DNA of 32,618 bases from an uncultured Sutterella sp. (GTDB taxonomy: Bacteria; Pseudomonadota; Gammaproteobacteria; Burkholderiales; Burkholderiaceae_F): the NCBI GenBank assembly GCA_900542195.1, contig UQNA01000032.1:1-32618 (forward strand), read 5' to 3'. Below are positions 31,769 through 32,618 of the stretch, piece after piece. The translations under genes and the position numbers were made by a program. Each line of letters begins with the position of its first letter. Within the stretch, counting starts at the first letter, position 1. Under the pieces are notes generated by a model. It did no database searches. It was not told the DNA's origin and saw nothing but the letters and a program-made list of their open reading frames with translations.

Positions 31769-32011
31769 TTAACGATCAGAATGTCTTGACTTTTCATTGA
31801 TTCTTGCAAGAAGAATGACACTGAAAACGAACGTTATTGCCTCCGATACCGGCATAGCAAGCCATATGCCTCGGACACCTATGATTTCCGGCAGTAAGAG
31901 AAAAGAAGGAACGAGAATAAGGAAACCTCTCAAAATCATCAATGCTAATGCAGAGTTCATCTTTTTAAGGCTCTGAAAATATCCCACGATACAGACATTG
32001 AATATAAAACA
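31769..32011 (-). pseudogene. C-terminal remnant of a MATE-family efflux pump
   Basis: In-frame minus-strand residues CFIFNVCIVGYFQSLKKMNS then ALALMILRGFLILVPSFLLL, PEIIGVRGIWLAMPVSEAIT, and a basic tail. This is the characteristic last fifth of a MATE multidrug/sodium antiporter: the yFQslgk loop, the G..GIWlA segment and the final span. A TAG codon ends the homology at 32012-32014, and no N-terminal part follows in the AT-rich DNA beyond. About 360 residues are missing. The reading frame from 31987 alone would encode 72 residues. Confidence 0.8.
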
Positions 32012-32074
32012 CTAGAAAATTAGAATTGAAGAAGAAGTCGCAAGCGATGGAAAAAGTTTGAGACGAGCAAGATA

Positions 32075-32214
32075 TCTTTTTCTTTTTTAAAGAAAAGTTA
32101 TTATTTTTTAGAATTTTCTTTTATAAAAGAAAATTTAGTTAATTTTTAAGCAAAATTCTTTTATAAAAGAACTTTTCTTGCTTTTTATAAAAAAAATCTT
32201 ATATAAAAGATTTT
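32075..32214. repeat. Cluster of AT palindromes sharing the core TTTTATAAAA
   Basis: In 140 bases there are four palindromic units: an imperfect one at about 32075-32096 (TTTTTCTTTTTTAAAGAAAA), a perfect 24-base palindrome at 32112-32135, a perfect 16-base palindrome TTCTTTTATAAAAGAA at 32156-32171, and AAAAATCTT-ATATA-AAAGATTTTT near 32190-32215. The third is nested in AGCAA/TTGCT arms. All share the TTCTTTTATAAAAGAA theme. Confidence 0.75.
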
Positions 32215-32458
32215 TGGAGGATTGATAGGGCGTTACACCGTTACATCTTCAAAGAATTCTCAGTTTTCAAAACTCAGGCCTTGTGTGAAGGCGTTTTTTC
32301 CCCCGACGGTCTTCTCGGCAGTTTATTAATTTGCGATCCCACATAAAGATAAGACAACGGAATTGAGAATCAAAACCTTCCGGTAGAGAGCAGATTTTTT
32401 CGTGGACCTTCTTAAAATTAGTAAGCAAAGATTTTTTTCTCATAGTATTGAAAAGCGC

Positions 32459-32498
32459 CATTCCAAAAAGTTGGCAAAAGTGACAACTTTTTGGAATG
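32459..32498. repeat. 40-base inverted repeat, copy 1
   Basis: CATTCCAAAAAGTTG and CAACTTTTTGGAATG form a perfect 15-base stem with a 10-base loop. Confidence 0.85.
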
Positions 32499-32532
32499 AA
32501 CTTTTTAGATATTTGTTTTTAAATGAATTACT

Positions 32533-32572
32533 CATTCCAAAAAACTGGTAAAAATGCCAATTTTTTGGAATG
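32533..32572. repeat. 40-base inverted repeat, copy 2
   Basis: CATTCCAAAAAACTGG and CCAATTTTTTGGAATG form a 16-base stem with one mismatch and an 8-base loop. Same length and outer arms as copy 1, starting 74 bases later. Confidence 0.85.
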
Positions 32573-32618
32573 GTGCACTTAAAAGCTCTCATTTTTTATT
32601 TGCACATTAACAATGCAG

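Larger units (their letters stand above)
32012..32618. other. AT-rich gene-free end of the window
   Basis: No credible gene in 607 bases. A 64-residue minus-strand frame at 32267-32461 has no recognised family. The interval holds the palindrome cluster at 32075-32214 and two 40-base inverted repeats at 32459-32572; GGAGG at 32216-32220 is not followed by a good open frame. Confidence 0.55.

Noticed and set aside
32267..32461. 64-residue minus-strand frame at the right end
   Set aside because: No recognisable family and no ribosome binding site; it starts at the edge of an inverted repeat.
32459..32572. CRISPR-like repeats
   Set aside because: Only two units, each self-complementary, and no regular spacers or cas genes; inverted repeats explain them better.

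Overview
The window looks like chromosomal DNA of a host-associated, asaccharolytic betaproteobacterium of the Sutterellaceae type (Sutterella, Parasutterella, Turicimonas). This is inferred from gene content: a TAXI-type TRAP binding protein, a complete tripartite tricarboxylate transporter with a Bug-type binding protein, two different anaerobic C4-dicarboxylate carriers (DcuC and DcuA/B types), many LysR/GntR regulators, and no sugar-uptake genes. No rRNA, tRNA or CRISPR array was seen.

Layout. 1-2463: a TAXI binding protein (minus, cut by the window edge) behind a consensus-like sigma-54 promoter, then a flavin-reductase-fold protein and a ketopantoate-reductase-like enzyme. 2464-4570: a decayed, AT-rich stretch holding a BrnT/BrnA toxin-antitoxin pair and the broken 5' end of a LysR gene. 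4571-9769: a catabolic island with an AbgA-like M20 amidohydrolase, a LysR regulator, a binuclear amidohydrolase and a DcuC carrier. The LysR/promoter block is present twice, once in front of each hydrolase. 10028-12406: an MdaB quinone reductase and an overlapping HNH nuclease/HIT hydrolase pair. 12473-15320 (minus): VOC protein, lysC, a small membrane protein and an unusual VOC protein with a transposase-like N-terminus. 15624-17629: divergent LysR and AEC permease. 17875-18021: an unlisted 48-residue cysteine-rich mini-gene. 18113-18345: a MITE-like element. 18398-22577: a second sigma-54-type promoter, a structured leader, an M29-like hydrolase and TctC/B/A transporter genes. 22664-24301 (minus): rmlB-rmlC. 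24839-28553: argH, an EamA exporter and a DcuA/B carrier, followed by a GntR/FCD regulator. 29511-32618: a junk-rich end with a truncated AAA-ATPase-like gene, an orphan antitoxin beside a frameshifted toxin remnant, the tail of a MATE gene, and a very AT-rich zone of palindromes and inverted repeats.

How the genes work together. The main theme is scavenging organic and amino acids. Small carboxylates enter through TRAP and TTT binding proteins. Amides are opened by the M20 and amidohydrolase pair, and C4-dicarboxylates are exchanged through DcuC and DcuA/B. ArgH makes fumarate and sits just upstream of the DcuA/B gene, which fits fumarate respiration. The best candidates for undescribed biology are the HNH-HIT gene pair, the cysteine-rich mini-gene, the transposase-VOC chimera and the palindrome arrays at the right end. 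All functional statements rest on reading the sequence; no database search was run.
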